Below, piece by piece: positions 1 to 8,254 of a DNA stretch of 40,609 nt. The stretch's first letter is position 1, and each line of letters opens with the position of its first letter. Made by a program: the position numbers and the translations under genes. The stretch is from Verrucomicrobiota bacterium (GTDB lineage Bacteria; Verrucomicrobiota; Verrucomicrobiia; Chthoniobacterales; Chthoniobacteraceae): contig JAPLTE010000043.1 of the NCBI GenBank assembly GCA_026398235.1, forward strand, positions 1 through 40,609, in the 5' to 3' direction. Below the pieces are notes generated by a model. The model did no database searches and was not told the DNA's origin. It was given only the letters and a program-made list of their open reading frames with translations.

Positions 1-127
1 TTTAGAAACTTCGAAAATTACCGTCTGCGAGTCATCGCTCAATGCGGTTAATTTTTGAACACCAACTTCAAACCGAACTCAACCACCACTAAAACAACTA
101 CTTAACTCCAATTCAGTCCCCAAACTT

Positions 128-192
128 TGATGTAGACCCCTAATTTTAGAGGACTAACTTCAATCCACACTCAACTGCCTGATGTAGACCCC
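128..192. repeat. Short direct repeats beside tRNA-Gly
   Basis: The 13-mer TGATGTAGACCCC occurs at 128-140 and again at 180-192. A second, looser pair with the core AACTTCAA..ACTCAAC lies at 64-83 and 157-174. The whole stretch 1-196 is more AT-rich than the rest of the window and holds no credible reading frame. The repeats lie directly beyond the 3' end of the tRNA gene, a place where integrating elements often insert, but no integrase or att core can be shown here. It may be the decayed end of an element or simply a degenerate tandem repeat. Confidence 0.5.
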
Positions 193-196
193 AAAC

Positions 197-271
197 TGGA
201 GCGGGTGACGAGACTCGAACTCGCGACGTCTTCCTTGGCAAGGAAGTGCTCTACCACTGAGCTACACCCGC
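197..271 (-). tRNA. tRNA-Gly (anticodon GCC)
   Basis: Read on the minus strand this folds as a full tRNA. The acceptor arms are GCGGGTG and CACCCGC. The D-arm contains GTAGCTCAGTGGTAGAGC, the anticodon stem-loop CTTCCTTGCCAAGGAAG places GCC in the loop, and the T-arm contains GAGTTCGAGTCTC. The discriminator base is T, usual for bacterial tRNA-Gly, and the CCA end is encoded (199-197). The mature tRNA without CCA is 200-271. Confidence 0.97.
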
Positions 272-379
272 GTTTGAAACGCTGCCTGCGCACCACTCAC
301 CGGTGGCAGGGAGGAAAAACTAGGAGGAACCTGCCCCCCATGCAAGCGTTTTTTGCGTGAATTAAAGCGGCACAAATCC

Positions 380-3300
380 CTACGAGCAACCCTGGCTGGT
401 GCCACATTCCGTGCAGCATCCGCACGCGCCGGCCCGGATCACTTTGTTGCTCCCGCAGTTGGAGCAGGTGACGTCCATATACATATTGCCCAGAGCTTCC
501 TTCACCCGGTCCGCGAAATCGGCATGGGGCGCATGCGGCGCCTGTCCGTTCGGGCTCGGCGTTCCTTCGGAATTGCTCCGGCTGGTGACCACATCCACAA
601 TCTCTTTCTCTCCCGTGCGGGAAAGATCCGACACCGGCCGGTTGACGACCTTTTTGTCGATCTCGGGCAACTCCTTCATCGGCAACTCCGGTTGGGATTT
701 GTGCGGCGAAGTGGCTTCCTTGTAGCCCTTGATGAACTGGCAGCCGAGCCAGCGGAAGACGTAGTCGGTGATCGAGGAGGCGTTGCGAATATCCGGGTTT
801 TTGGTAAAGCCGGAGGGTTCAAAGCGTTGATGCGCAAATTTTTTCACGAGGCTCTCCAGTGGCACTCCGTATTGGAGCGACAGCGAGGTCAGCGTCGCCA
901 CGGTGTCCATAAGCCCGCCGATCGTGCTCCCTTCCTTGGACATCTGGATGAAGAGTTCGCCCGGTCCGCCGCTCTCGTAGAGCCCGACGGTGATGTAGCC
1001 TTCATGCCCCGCAATATCAAACTTGTGCGTGATCGAAACGCGGGTGTCCGGCATCCGCAGCCGCACCGGTTGATTCACCTTCTGGCGCAGTTCGCCAATT
1101 TCATTTTCGAGTTCGACGATGCGTTTTTCCAGCGCCTGCTTGTCGGCCAACTCGGCATCGATCCCGGTCAGGTCGCCCGAGCCCATCCCTTCAGTCTTCT
1201 TGGTGTTGAGCGGCGCGGAACGCTTGGAGCCGTCCCGGTAAATCGCGATCGCCTTGAGCCCGAGTTGCCATCCTTCGATGTAGGTGTTCATGATCTCCTC
1301 GACCGTGGCATGTTCGGGCATGTTGACGGTCTTGGAAATCGCACCGCTCAGGAACGGCTGCGCGGCGGCCATCATCCGGATGTGCCCCTGGTAGCCGAGG
1401 CTGCGCCTGCCGCGATGCGGCTTGAAAGCGCAGTCGAACACCGGGAGGTGCTCCGGCTTGAGCCCGGATGCCACGATCTCTCCGTTGTCATCCTCGACAT
1501 CTTCAATCGTATCGAACCGGTCGATGTGCGCGATGATTTTTTCGAGCTGATTCTTCGGGTAGCCCAGCTTTTGCAGGGCAGAGGCAACGGTCTGGTTGAC
1601 AATTTTGAGCATGCCGCCCCCGGCGAGCAGTTTGTATTTCACCAGCGCGATGTCCGGTTCGATGCCGGTGGTGTCGCAGTCCATCAGGAACCCGATCGTG
1701 CCCGTCGGGGCGAGCACCGTGACCTGCGCGTTGCGGTAGCCGTGCTTCTTCCCGAGCGCCAGGGCGTTGTCCCAGCACTGTTGGGCTTCCTCTTTCAAAT
1801 AATGGAATTGCTCGCTGGCCTGGATCGCCGCCACATGGCTGCGGTGCCGTTCAATGACTTCCAGCATGGAAGCCACATTGTCCTTGGCCACCGGATTCTG
1901 GATCGCGCGGGTGCGCGCATCGTGGTAACCCTCAAACGGCCCCATCGCAGCCGAGAGGCGGGCGCTCTGCTCATAGGCGTGCCCGGTCATGATGGCGGTG
2001 ATGGCTCCGGCGAGCGCCCGGCCTTCATCGCTGTCGTACCCCAGGCCCATGCTCATGATGAGCGCGCCGAGATTGGCGTAGCCGAGCCCCAGCGTGCGGA
2101 AGATGTGCGAATTTTCGGCGATCTCCTTGATCGGATAGCTGGCGTTATCCACCAAAATTTCCTGCGCGGTAATGAACAGGCGCACCGCTGCTTTGAAACG
2201 CGCGATATCGAACGTGCCGTCCTCGCGCTTGAATTTCATCAAGTTGAGCGAGGCCAGGTTGCACGCCGTGTCATCCAGGAACAGATATTCGGAGCACGGA
2301 TTGGTCGAGTTCTGCCGCGCGGTCCCTTTGCAGGTGTGCCAGGTGTGGATGGTGGAGTCGAACTGCATCCCTGGGTCGCCGCAAACATGCGTTCCCTCGG
2401 CGATTTTGCGCAAGAGCCCGCGCGCATCCTTCTTCTCGCATGGCGCGCCGTCGGTGACGCGCTTGGTCCACCATTCCTTGCCCTCGGTGGCGGCGGTCAT
2501 GAACTCGTCGCTCACGCGAATCGAGAGATTCTCGTTTTGATACATGATCGAGCTGTACGCTTCGCCATTGTAATCGGCGGCATACCCTTGCTCGATGAGC
2601 GCCCAGGCCTTGCGCTCTTCCTTGGTCTTGGCTTCGATGAATTCCTCAATGTCGGGATGCCAATCCTTGAGCGTGTTCATCTTGGCGGCGCGCCGGGTCT
2701 TGCCGCCCGATTTCACGACATTGGCCACCTGGTCATACACTTTGAGGAACGAGAGCGGCCCGCTCGGGCGTCCGCCGCCGCTGAGCTTCTCCCGTGTGCT
2801 GCGCAGGCTGGAGAGATCGCTGCCGGTGCCCGAGCCGTATTTGAAAAGCAACGCCTCGGATTTCGCCAAACGCATGATGTCCTCCATCGTGTCCTTCACG
2901 GACTGGATGAAGCAGGCGCTCCCCTGCGGGTATTCGTACTGAGTCGAAGCTTTCTCCGCCTCGCCGGTAGCCGGATTGTAAAAATAATTCCCCTGCTGGC
3001 CGCCTTTGCCGATGCCATACTGATGGTACAGGCCGACATTGAACCAAACCGGGCTGTTGAACGCGCCGTGCTGGTTGAGGCAGAGCCACGTCAGATCGTC
3101 ATAAAACACCTGGGCGGCGGCTTCATCGGCGAAATAGCCGTCCGCAATACCCCAATCGGTGATCGTCCGCGTCACGCGATGAATCAACTGGCGCACCGAG
3201 TTTTCGCGCCCGTTCTGGAACGGATCCGATCCGTGCGCGATATCGCCGTAGAAATATTTGGAAACGGCGATTTTCGTGGCGAGCGCCGACCAGCTCTTTG

Positions 3301-3538
3301 GCACCTCGACATCATCCTGTTTGAAAATCGCCTTGCCGCTGTCGTCGGTGATGGAGGCGTCGCGGCGTTCCCACTCGACCTGATCGAATGGGGAGCCTTG
3401 CGGATCACTAAAAGTGCGTTCAAAGGTCAGGCCCGAGCCGTGGCCGGTCTGTTGAGAAGAGGCGGAGCGACTGCTCGAGAGCAGGCGATCAGAGGTTTTG
3501 GGGCGAGTGGAGCGAACTCCGGTCTTGAGCTTTTGCAT
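380..3538 (-). CDS. nrdJ: Adenosylcobalamin-dependent (class II) ribonucleotide reductase
   Basis: Reduces ribonucleotides to deoxyribonucleotides using a B12-generated thiyl radical, so it works with or without oxygen in the cytoplasm. The chosen start gives 1052 aa. The open frame continues upstream to 3811, but that part is not protein-like and would cover the promoter and NrdR sites. Visible marks are the redox Cys at about 209 (GSACF), the NPCSEY active-site loop at 413-418, the APTGTIGFLMDCDTTGIEPD segment at about 610-629, a TSCPD-type domain at about 825-940, and a Cys-rich tail (C1025, C1028, C1039, C1041, C1042, C1045, C1051) that would serve as zinc site and redox shuttle. It is transcribed alone. 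The tandem NrdR boxes upstream imply repression by NrdR. No cobalamin riboswitch was recognised in the leader. Confidence 0.97.
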   Translation of the reverse strand: MQKLKTGVRSTRPKTSDRLLSSSRSASSQQTGHGSGLTFERTFSDPQGSPFDQVEWERRDASITDDSGKAIFKQDDVEVPKSWSALATKIAVSKYFYGDIAHGSDPFQNGRENSVRQLIHRVTRTITDWGIADGYFADEAAAQVFYDDLTWLCLNQHGAFNSPVWFNVGLYHQYGIGKGGQQGNYFYNPATGEAEKASTQYEYPQGSACFIQSVKDTMEDIMRLAKSEALLFKYGSGTGSDLSSLRSTREKLSGGGRPSGPLSFLKVYDQVANVVKSGGKTRRAAKMNTLKDWHPDIEEFIEAKTKEERKAWALIEQGYAADYNGEAYSSIMYQNENLSIRVSDEFMTAATEGKEWWTKRVTDGAPCEKKDARGLLRKIAEGTHVCGDPGMQFDSTIHTWHTCKGTARQNSTNPCSEYLFLDDTACNLASLNLMKFKREDGTFDIARFKAAVRLFITAQEILVDNASYPIKEIAENSHIFRTLGLGYANLGALIMSMGLGYDSDEGRALAGAITAIMTGHAYEQSARLSAAMGPFEGYHDARTRAIQNPVAKDNVASMLEVIERHRSHVAAIQASEQFHYLKEEAQQCWDNALALGKKHGYRNAQVTVLAPTGTIGFLMDCDTTGIEPDIALVKYKLLAGGGMLKIVNQTVASALQKLGYPKNQLEKIIAHIDRFDTIEDVEDDNGEIVASGLKPEHLPVFDCAFKPHRGRRSLGYQGHIRMMAAAQPFLSGAISKTVNMPEHATVEEIMNTYIEGWQLGLKAIAIYRDGSKRSAPLNTKKTEGMGSGDLTGIDAELADKQALEKRIVELENEIGELRQKVNQPVRLRMPDTRVSITHKFDIAGHEGYITVGLYESGGPGELFIQMSKEGSTIGGLMDTVATLTSLSLQYGVPLESLVKKFAHQRFEPSGFTKNPDIRNASSITDYVFRWLGCQFIKGYKEATSPHKSQPELPMKELPEIDKKVVNRPVSDLSRTGEKEIVDVVTSRSNSEGTPSPNGQAPHAPHADFADRVKEALGNMYMDVTCSNCGSNKVIRAGACGCCTECGTSQGCS

Positions 3539-3667
3539 GGGCTGGCTTCCCTTCGGGGTTAATGTACGGCGTTTTTGGGAGATTGGCGAATTTTTGGGCT
3601 GTGAAGAATCGGTCGATTTCCACCGATAAACTGGGAATAACCGGTGAAGAACTTTTCGGCCCTCCAC

Positions 3668-3712
3668 CACAGCTTGTTGGGGCGAACGCCACACATAGCA
3701 CAATATATTGTG
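3668..3712 (-). promoter_or_regulatory. Tandem NrdR boxes upstream of nrdJ
   Basis: Positions 3699-3712 read CACAATATATTGTG, a perfect 14-bp palindrome that fits the known NrdR box core (CACWATATATWGTG) at every position. A weaker match, CACAGCTTGTTGGG, lies at 3668-3681. The two centres are 31 bp apart, about three helical turns, which is the usual spacing of NrdR box pairs. The sites lie 130-175 bp upstream of the reductase start. NrdR is an ATP/dATP-sensing repressor of ribonucleotide reductase genes; its own gene is not in this window. The strong box is seen directly; the second box is inferred from spacing and partial match. Confidence 0.8.
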
Positions 3713-3843
3713 GTTTTCGGCAAATGAAAAATCTTTAGCCCGCACACTTTTTTCCCTTGCCAGGAAATCGGGTTTCACGCTGCTTTTGCCCGTTAGCAAA
3801 TTCCAAGCCAAACCCCAAAACCACCCGGAAAACAGGCACTTCC

Positions 3844-3871
3844 AAAACCAAAAGCCCCCTTAAAAAGAGGC
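3844..3871 (-). terminator. Possible terminator after the M24 peptidase
   Basis: On the minus strand GCCTC and GGGGC can pair across an 8-9 nt loop with one G-U, followed by TTTTGGTTTT. The stem is short, so this is a weak call. Its position between the peptidase stop and the nrdJ operator fits termination. Confidence 0.35.
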
Positions 3872-3909
3872 AAAAAACCGTGAAAAATTACGTATTTTGA
3901 CGGCAGGCA

Positions 3910-3924
3910 CGGCACTAGGTGCCG
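3910..3924 (-). terminator. Perfect hairpin just past the M24 peptidase stop
   Basis: CGGCAC-TAG-GTGCCG is a perfect 6-bp stem with a 3-nt loop, starting 10 nt after the peptidase stop codon. There is no T-run directly after it on the minus strand, so it may act as an RNA 3'-end stabiliser and not as an intrinsic terminator. Confidence 0.4.
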
Positions 3925-3933
3925 CCCCTCCCC

Positions 3934-5046
3934 TCACACCTCCAGCCGCTTCTCAAACCGGCTCAACACCCGGATGCCACGCTCGGTGACCGTTACCACA
4001 TCCTCAATGCGCACGCCGCCCAGCCCTGGATAATAGAGCCCGGGTTCCACCGTAAGCACCTGGCCCGGCTGGAACCGGGTGCGCCCAAAGCGCGGCTCTT
4101 CGTGGATTTCCAGCCCCAGTCCATGGCCGGTGCCGTGGAAAAACCCGGTCCAGCGGCCGTTGCGCTGTTCGGTGGGGTAGCCTCGTTCGGTAAAGAACGC
4201 CTGCACGGCCTCGTGCACTTTCCTGCCGTCCCCCCCGGGTTTCATGGAACGCAACGCCAGTTGCTGGCCTTCGAGCACCGTCTGCCAAAGCCGCCGCTGG
4301 GCCTCGCTGGCCCGGCCCCGGACGACCGTCCGCGTCATATCGCCGTAATAACCGGTGCGGGCGTCGCGCGGAAAAATATCCAGGATCAGCAACGCATGGG
4401 CCTTGAGCGGACCGTGGCCGCGCTCGTGTGGGTCGCACCCTTGCCCGCCGCAGGCCACGATGGTATGGGCCGGCTGCCCTCCGGCATGGAGAATCGCAGA
4501 ATCAATTTCCGCGCGAAGCCGCTCCGAAGTCAACACCCGCCCGCCCCAGTGCAACTGCTGCTTGGGGCCGATCTCCGAAGCGGACAAGACTTCCATGCCG
4601 CGCGCCATCCCTGCTTCTGTAATGGCCAAGGCGCGGCGCAGCTTGCGCAATTCATCGGCGGTCTTGAACTCGCGTTCAGGGAAAAACAACCCGCTCACCG
4701 GCTCCAGCGCGATGCCCGCTTGTGCCAGTTCGGCCGCCAGCCCGAGCGGAAAGATGGCGGGAACCTGGGCTTTGCGCACCCGTTGTTCTTTTAAAAACCG
4801 AATAAGCACTGCGGCAAAAGACGGCTCCTTGCCCGCACGCTTGGCCACCTCGCCAAAGGCGATCACCTCGTCCACTTGCGCCTGCGCCCGCCCCCGGTCG
4901 ATCTCCAGGTCGTTGAGCAACACCATGCGGCGTCCCGCTTTCTCCAGGTAAATGAACGGGTCCGGCGCAAAAAAACGGGTGGCATAGAGCAGATCCGGGT
5001 CGGTCTCGCTCGCGGCGACGATGAGGCGGGGCAGGGATTTCTTCAT
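3934..5046 (-). CDS. M24-family metallopeptidase (Xaa-Pro aminopeptidase type)
   Basis: Cytoplasmic dinuclear-metal peptidase that removes N-terminal residues, probably next to proline, from short peptides. The 370-aa length fits a compact creatinase-N plus peptidase-M24 protein. The five metal ligands of the pita-bread fold are in place: D223 (ILDIF), D236 (GDMTRT), H308 (GTGHGLG), E334 (TVEPG) and E348 (RIEDV). The residue 1-130 part is the non-catalytic creatinase-like N-domain. The ATG start with MKKSLPRL is the natural one. It is transcribed divergently from the response regulator (131-bp gap). Exact substrate preference (aminopeptidase P versus prolidase) cannot be told from sequence alone. 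Confidence 0.93.
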   Translation of the reverse strand: MKKSLPRLIVAASETDPDLLYATRFFAPDPFIYLEKAGRRMVLLNDLEIDRGRAQAQVDEVIAFGEVAKRAGKEPSFAAVLIRFLKEQRVRKAQVPAIFPLGLAAELAQAGIALEPVSGLFFPEREFKTADELRKLRRALAITEAGMARGMEVLSASEIGPKQQLHWGGRVLTSERLRAEIDSAILHAGGQPAHTIVACGGQGCDPHERGHGPLKAHALLILDIFPRDARTGYYGDMTRTVVRGRASEAQRRLWQTVLEGQQLALRSMKPGGDGRKVHEAVQAFFTERGYPTEQRNGRWTGFFHGTGHGLGLEIHEEPRFGRTRFQPGQVLTVEPGLYYPGLGGVRIEDVVTVTERGIRVLSRFEKRLEV

Positions 5047-5177
5047 GGTTTATCCTCAGGCAGAATACTGTCTGCGGAATCGCTTTTGCCAAATCAAAAA
5101 CGGGGGAGCGCCCCAAATACGCCCGCGATTCTGAGCACTTGCGAAGAGAACGGAAGTAATGCAATGTTCCCTTGGTC

Positions 5178-5789
5178 ATGAACGCCGAAACCCACCGTAT
5201 TCTCGTTGCCGAAGATCACTACGTTTCGCGGCATCTTTTGGAACGCAATTTGGCGAACTGGGGGTTCACCGTGGCCAGTGCGGAAGACGGCGAAGCGGCC
5301 CTTCGCATCCTGGAGGGGGAAGACCCGCCTTCCATTGCGATTATCGACTGGATGATGCCCAAACTCGACGGGCTGGAAGTCTGCCGTCGGGTGCGCGCCC
5401 GCAAAGACCGACCCTACCTCTATCTTTTGCTGCTCACCGCCAAAAGCCAGAAGGAAGAAGTCGCCGCAGGGCTCGATGCCGGGGCTGACGATTACGTCAT
5501 CAAACCGTTCGACCCGGACGAACTGCGCGCCCGCCTCAAAGTGGGCCAACGGGTGGTGCAACTCGAACGCACCCTGGCCAAAAAAGTGGCCGACCTCGAA
5601 CAAGCCCTCGCCGATGTCCGCAAATTGAAAGCATTGATCCCGATTTGCATGTATTGCAAAAGCGTGCGCGACGACAAAGATTACTGGCACCAGATCGAAG
5701 AATATATCCACACCGAAACCGGCTCCGATTTCACCCACGGCATCTGCCCCAAGTGCATGGCCAAAATGGAAAAAGAGCTCAAAAACTGA
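5178..5789 (+). CDS. Response regulator with C-terminal Cys4 zinc-knuckle-like tail
   Basis: Single receiver domain at about residues 6-125 (203 aa from the ATG at 5178; an in-frame TTG lies two codons upstream). The acidic pair E12/D13, phospho-acceptor D57 (IIDWMMP), T88 (LLLLTAK) and K109 (VIKPF) are present. Residues 125-150 look like a coiled coil (RTLAKKVADLEQALADVRKLKAL in pattern). After it comes a tail with C157-x2-C160 and C190-x2-C193 around the motif KSVRDDKDYWHQIEEYI. This tail is known from many orphan response regulators and PAS proteins and probably binds a metal, but its role is unknown to me. There is no DNA-binding domain and no adjacent kinase gene. The next gene (5811) is 21 nt downstream on the same strand. 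Confidence 0.9.
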   Translation: MNAETHRILVAEDHYVSRHLLERNLANWGFTVASAEDGEAALRILEGEDPPSIAIIDWMMPKLDGLEVCRRVRARKDRPYLYLLLLTAKSQKEEVAAGLDAGADDYVIKPFDPDELRARLKVGQRVVQLERTLAKKVADLEQALADVRKLKALIPICMYCKSVRDDKDYWHQIEEYIHTETGSDFTHGICPKCMAKMEKELKN

Positions 5790-5810
5790 GCTTGGTGTGA
5801 TCGGTTCCCC

Positions 5811-6306
5811 GTGACCCCTATTTCCGACATCGACTGGACCCGCTGGACCCCGCTGGAGCGGGCAGTCCTCTGCTTTATTTTCCGCGAAAGCGAACTGCTG
5901 CTCATTTTGAAAAAGCGAGGGCTCGGCGGCGGCAAAATGAACGCGCCCGGCGGCAAAATCGCCTCTCCAAGCCGCCGTCCGCGAGACGCAGGAAGAGGTC
6001 GGGCTCACTCCCTTGGACCCGCGACCCATCGGAGAACTTTCCTTTCAGTTCACCGACGGCTACAGTGTGCACTGCATCGTCTTCCGCGCCGAAGCGCACG
6101 AAGGCATTGCCATAGAAACCGAGGAAGCCGTGCCGATCTGGACCGCCCTGGACGCCATTCCCTATGACGCGATGTGGGCAGACGACCGCGAATGGCTGCC
6201 GCTCTTGATCGCCGGGCAGCCTTTTCGGGGACGCTACCTCTTCGATGGTGAAGCCATGCTTTCTCAACAGATGGAATTCTTACCCCAAGGAGCGTTGCTC
6301 CCATGA
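5811..6306 (+). pseudogene. Broken MutT-type Nudix hydrolase (8-oxo-dGTP diphosphatase family)
   Basis: Two frames together make one Nudix protein. Frame one (GTG at 5811) gives the N-terminus up to KRGLGGGKMNAPGGKIAS. Frame two, resuming near 5962, gives QAAVRETQEEVGLTPLDPRPIG and continues to 6306. In the family the Nudix box reads G-x5-E-x7-REuxEExGu without a break. Here the G(x5)E half is followed directly by the QAAVRE half, so roughly 14 bases (or 14 plus a multiple of 3) appear to be missing at about 5961. The loss removes the glutamate-bearing loop and shifts the frame, so no functional enzyme is expected. The rest is well conserved, so the lesion is recent or is an assembly error. 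Stop overlaps the next start (ATGA), a coupled pair. Confidence 0.85.
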
Positions 6307-7166
6307 AAACCCCTCCCGCACCCGCCCGCGAACTGCCTTGTGATGCGGCTCTGGGAAAACGCGTTCTGGTGGCCGGATGCGGCTACCTGGGGCGCGTGGT
6401 CGCCCGCGAACTCCACATGCTCGGTTGGGACGTCACCGGCATCACACGCTCCCTCCCCTCAGCGCAAGCGCTCCAGGAGGAGCCTTTTCGCGTCCTCGCC
6501 TGTGATATCGGCGACCGCGCCGCCCTCGCTGCGCTCGGATCATTCGATGCCGTCATTGCGTGCGCAAGCTCTGGCTGGGGCGATGTCGAAAGTTACCGAA
6601 AAGTCTATTTGGAAGGGACACAAAACCTTCTCGAGGTACTGCACCCTGAGCATTTTATTTTCACCGGCAGCACTTCCGTCTACGCGCAAACCGACGGCAC
6701 AGTCGTCACGGAAGAAAGCCCGGCGCAACCCGCGCGCGAAACGGGCCAAATGTTGCGAGCCGCCGAAGAGGTGACACTCGCGGCGGGCGGCACTGTGGCG
6801 CGGCTGGCGGGAATTTACGGACCGGGCCGCTGGGCGCTTCTGAGCAACTTCCTTGATGGCAACGCCGTATTGGAAGGCGACGGAAGCCGCTGGATCAACC
6901 AAATCCACCGGGCCGACGCCGCCTCGGCGCTGGTGTTTCTGCTGTCGATCCCGCCCGGGATTTACAACGTCTCCGACGGAACCCCCGCAACCCAACGCGA
7001 AATTTACACCGCCTTCTCCGAACATTACCAACGTCCCCTCCCCCCAACCGGACCGCTCAACACCACGCGCAAACGCGGCTACACCCACAAGCAAGTCAGC
7101 CACGCCAAACTTCGCGCACTCGGCTGGTCGCCGATGTATCCCTCCTTCCGGGAAGCCCTAAGATAG
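6303..7166 (+). CDS. NAD(P)-binding epimerase-like protein (atypical SDR)
   Basis: 287-aa Rossmann-fold protein resembling the YeeZ-type atypical extended SDRs. The dinucleotide loop GCGYLG is at about 25-30, a strand ending in ACDIGD follows, then FIFTGSTSVYAQTDG at about 115-130. The usual YxxxK catalytic lysine is absent from that segment, so classic epimerase chemistry is uncertain. GIYGPGR and the WINQIHRADAA motif are typical of the extended SDR group. It begins inside the stop of the broken mutT gene (ATGA overlap), so its translation was probably coupled to mutT. The stop TAG runs into a palindromic repeat at 7166. Substrate unknown. Confidence 0.85.
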   Translation: MKTPPAPARELPCDAALGKRVLVAGCGYLGRVVARELHMLGWDVTGITRSLPSAQALQEEPFRVLACDIGDRAALAALGSFDAVIACASSGWGDVESYRKVYLEGTQNLLEVLHPEHFIFTGSTSVYAQTDGTVVTEESPAQPARETGQMLRAAEEVTLAAGGTVARLAGIYGPGRWALLSNFLDGNAVLEGDGSRWINQIHRADAASALVFLLSIPPGIYNVSDGTPATQREIYTAFSEHYQRPLPPTGPLNTTRKRGYTHKQVSHAKLRALGWSPMYPSFREALR

Positions 7167-7210
7167 GTGGATCGCGCGCTCCGAGCTCGATCGGGAGAGC
7201 GCGTGCCACC
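7166..7210. repeat. Palindromic repeat, GGTGGATCG family (short copy)
   Basis: An imperfect inverted repeat with outer arms GGTGG and CCACC and inner arms CGCGCGCTCC and GGGAGAGCGCG. It begins in the stop codon of the SDR gene and lies between convergent genes, so it may also end transcription. The left arm GGTGGATCG..CGCTCCG is shared with both ends of the longer element at 27246-27355, which makes this a dispersed family. Confidence 0.7.
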
Positions 7211-7216
7211 AAACTG

Positions 7217-7245
7217 CTTTTGCGTCTCTTGCGCCTTTTTGCGGC
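7217..7245 (+). repeat. Dispersed TTTGCGC-type repeat, copy 1
   Basis: The stretch has the pattern TTTTGCGTCTCTTGCGCC followed by TTTTTGCGGC. Related strings are found at 10783-10805 (minus strand), 27453-27472 and 38875-38893, all outside or at the edge of genes. The function is unknown; a member of a short intergenic repeat family is the simplest reading. Confidence 0.5.
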
Positions 7246-8243
7246 TACAACCCGCCGCTCTGGATAATCTCCACCCCGGCTTCCGGCCCGGTCACGGGTT
7301 GGCCATTCACAGTCACCTGCAAAGCCGAAGGGTCTGTGGCCTTGATCCAGAACTTTTTACCTTTGGAAGAGAGCACCGGTTGCGCGGGATTCATGTAACC
7401 GTAATAGAGCGAGGAACTCTTCACATTATCGCGAACGATCCGGACCTTGATTCTTTTGGTCACCCGCACCTTGATCTCCCGGACTTCTCCTTCCGGCGGG
7501 AAAATCGCCGCAGGTGTGGGCGAGGGCGTTGCAAGGGCCGCCGCTTCGGCCAACACCGCAGCATCGGAACTGCCCGAAGTGATCGGCTCGGCCCGGCGCA
7601 CCTCCGGTTCGTTCATCGGAGAATGTGTAGGCGTTGCGGAAGGCAACGGGGGTGGAGGCACGAGGGAAGGCTCAACCGGGATCGCACGCAGCGGCGGAGG
7701 CACCACCAACACAGGCTGCTGCGGAGTAGGCTCAGGCGTTGCGGCGGGAGGCGGAGTCGGCGTGGGTGTGGGCGACGGTGTCGGAGTCGCAACCACCACG
7801 GGGTCCTTTTTCACCAAATTTTCCACGGACCCAAGCCGACGGAAATTCATGACATACCAGCCCACCAGCGCCCCAAGCGCCAGCATCACCAGAAACACAA
7901 AAAAAGCGATGAGCCAGCGCGGCTTCTCGGGCGGTCCTTTCGGCTCCGGACGCCGCTGTTCCGGGCGCGCCCCTTCGCCGCTTTGCAAATACTGGTAATC
8001 GGCCAGACCCACGGTGCTGCCGGCCTCCACGGTCGGATATTTGGAAATATCCACGCCCAAGAATTTCCCATACAGCAGTAAAAAGCTGCGCGCATAGGTG
8101 ATGTTGGGAAAGCGCGTGTACTCGTCGTTCTCGAGGTCGACAATGCGCGCCGCCCGGATCTTGGTGGCACGCGAGGCCTCCTCAACGCTGATATTCTTCT
8201 TAAGCCGCGCAGCGCGCAGCGCTTGACCGACGCTTGCTAGCAT
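7245..8243 (-). CDS. rodZ: RodZ-like helix-turn-helix membrane protein
   Basis: RodZ links the MreB cytoskeleton to the cell-wall machinery and helps set rod shape. This 332-aa protein has the expected order: an N-terminal Xre-type HTH (about 5-70, with TKIRAARIVDLENDEYTRFP), one transmembrane helix (about 110-131), a proline/threonine-rich spacer of TP repeats (about 152-210), and a C-terminal DUF4115-like domain (about 252-332). The cytoplasm-in, periplasm-out orientation follows from the family. It starts 11 nt after the ftsK stop on the same strand, so the two probably form an operon for cell shape and division. The gene symbol rests on architecture, not on close sequence identity. Confidence 0.85.
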   Translation of the reverse strand: MLASVGQALRAARLKKNISVEEASRATKIRAARIVDLENDEYTRFPNITYARSFLLLYGKFLGVDISKYPTVEAGSTVGLADYQYLQSGEGARPEQRRPEPKGPPEKPRWLIAFFVFLVMLALGALVGWYVMNFRRLGSVENLVKKDPVVVATPTPSPTPTPTPPPAATPEPTPQQPVLVVPPPLRAIPVEPSLVPPPPLPSATPTHSPMNEPEVRRAEPITSGSSDAAVLAEAAALATPSPTPAAIFPPEGEVREIKVRVTKRIKVRIVRDNVKSSSLYYGYMNPAQPVLSSKGKKFWIKATDPSALQVTVNGQPVTGPEAGVEIIQSGGL

Positions 8244-8254
8244 AGTTTCAAAGT

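Larger units (their letters stand above)
3539..3933. other. Regulatory intergenic region between the M24 peptidase and nrdJ
   Basis: This 395-bp gap holds the NrdR operator pair (3668-3712) and possible terminator hairpins for the upstream peptidase gene (3844-3871, 3910-3924). I see no further gene. An ORF in frame with nrdJ runs through much of it, but its composition is unlike the reductase N-terminus. I looked for the conserved core of a cobalamin riboswitch because of the B12-dependent product and did not find it. Confidence 0.6.

Noticed and set aside
353-3562. Long open frame on the plus strand opposite nrdJ
   Set aside because: It is the antisense of a strongly conserved reductase; its composition is His/Arg-rich with no domain.
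3713-3811. Cobalamin riboswitch before nrdJ
   Set aside because: The B12-dependent product made it plausible, but the conserved riboswitch core could not be found.
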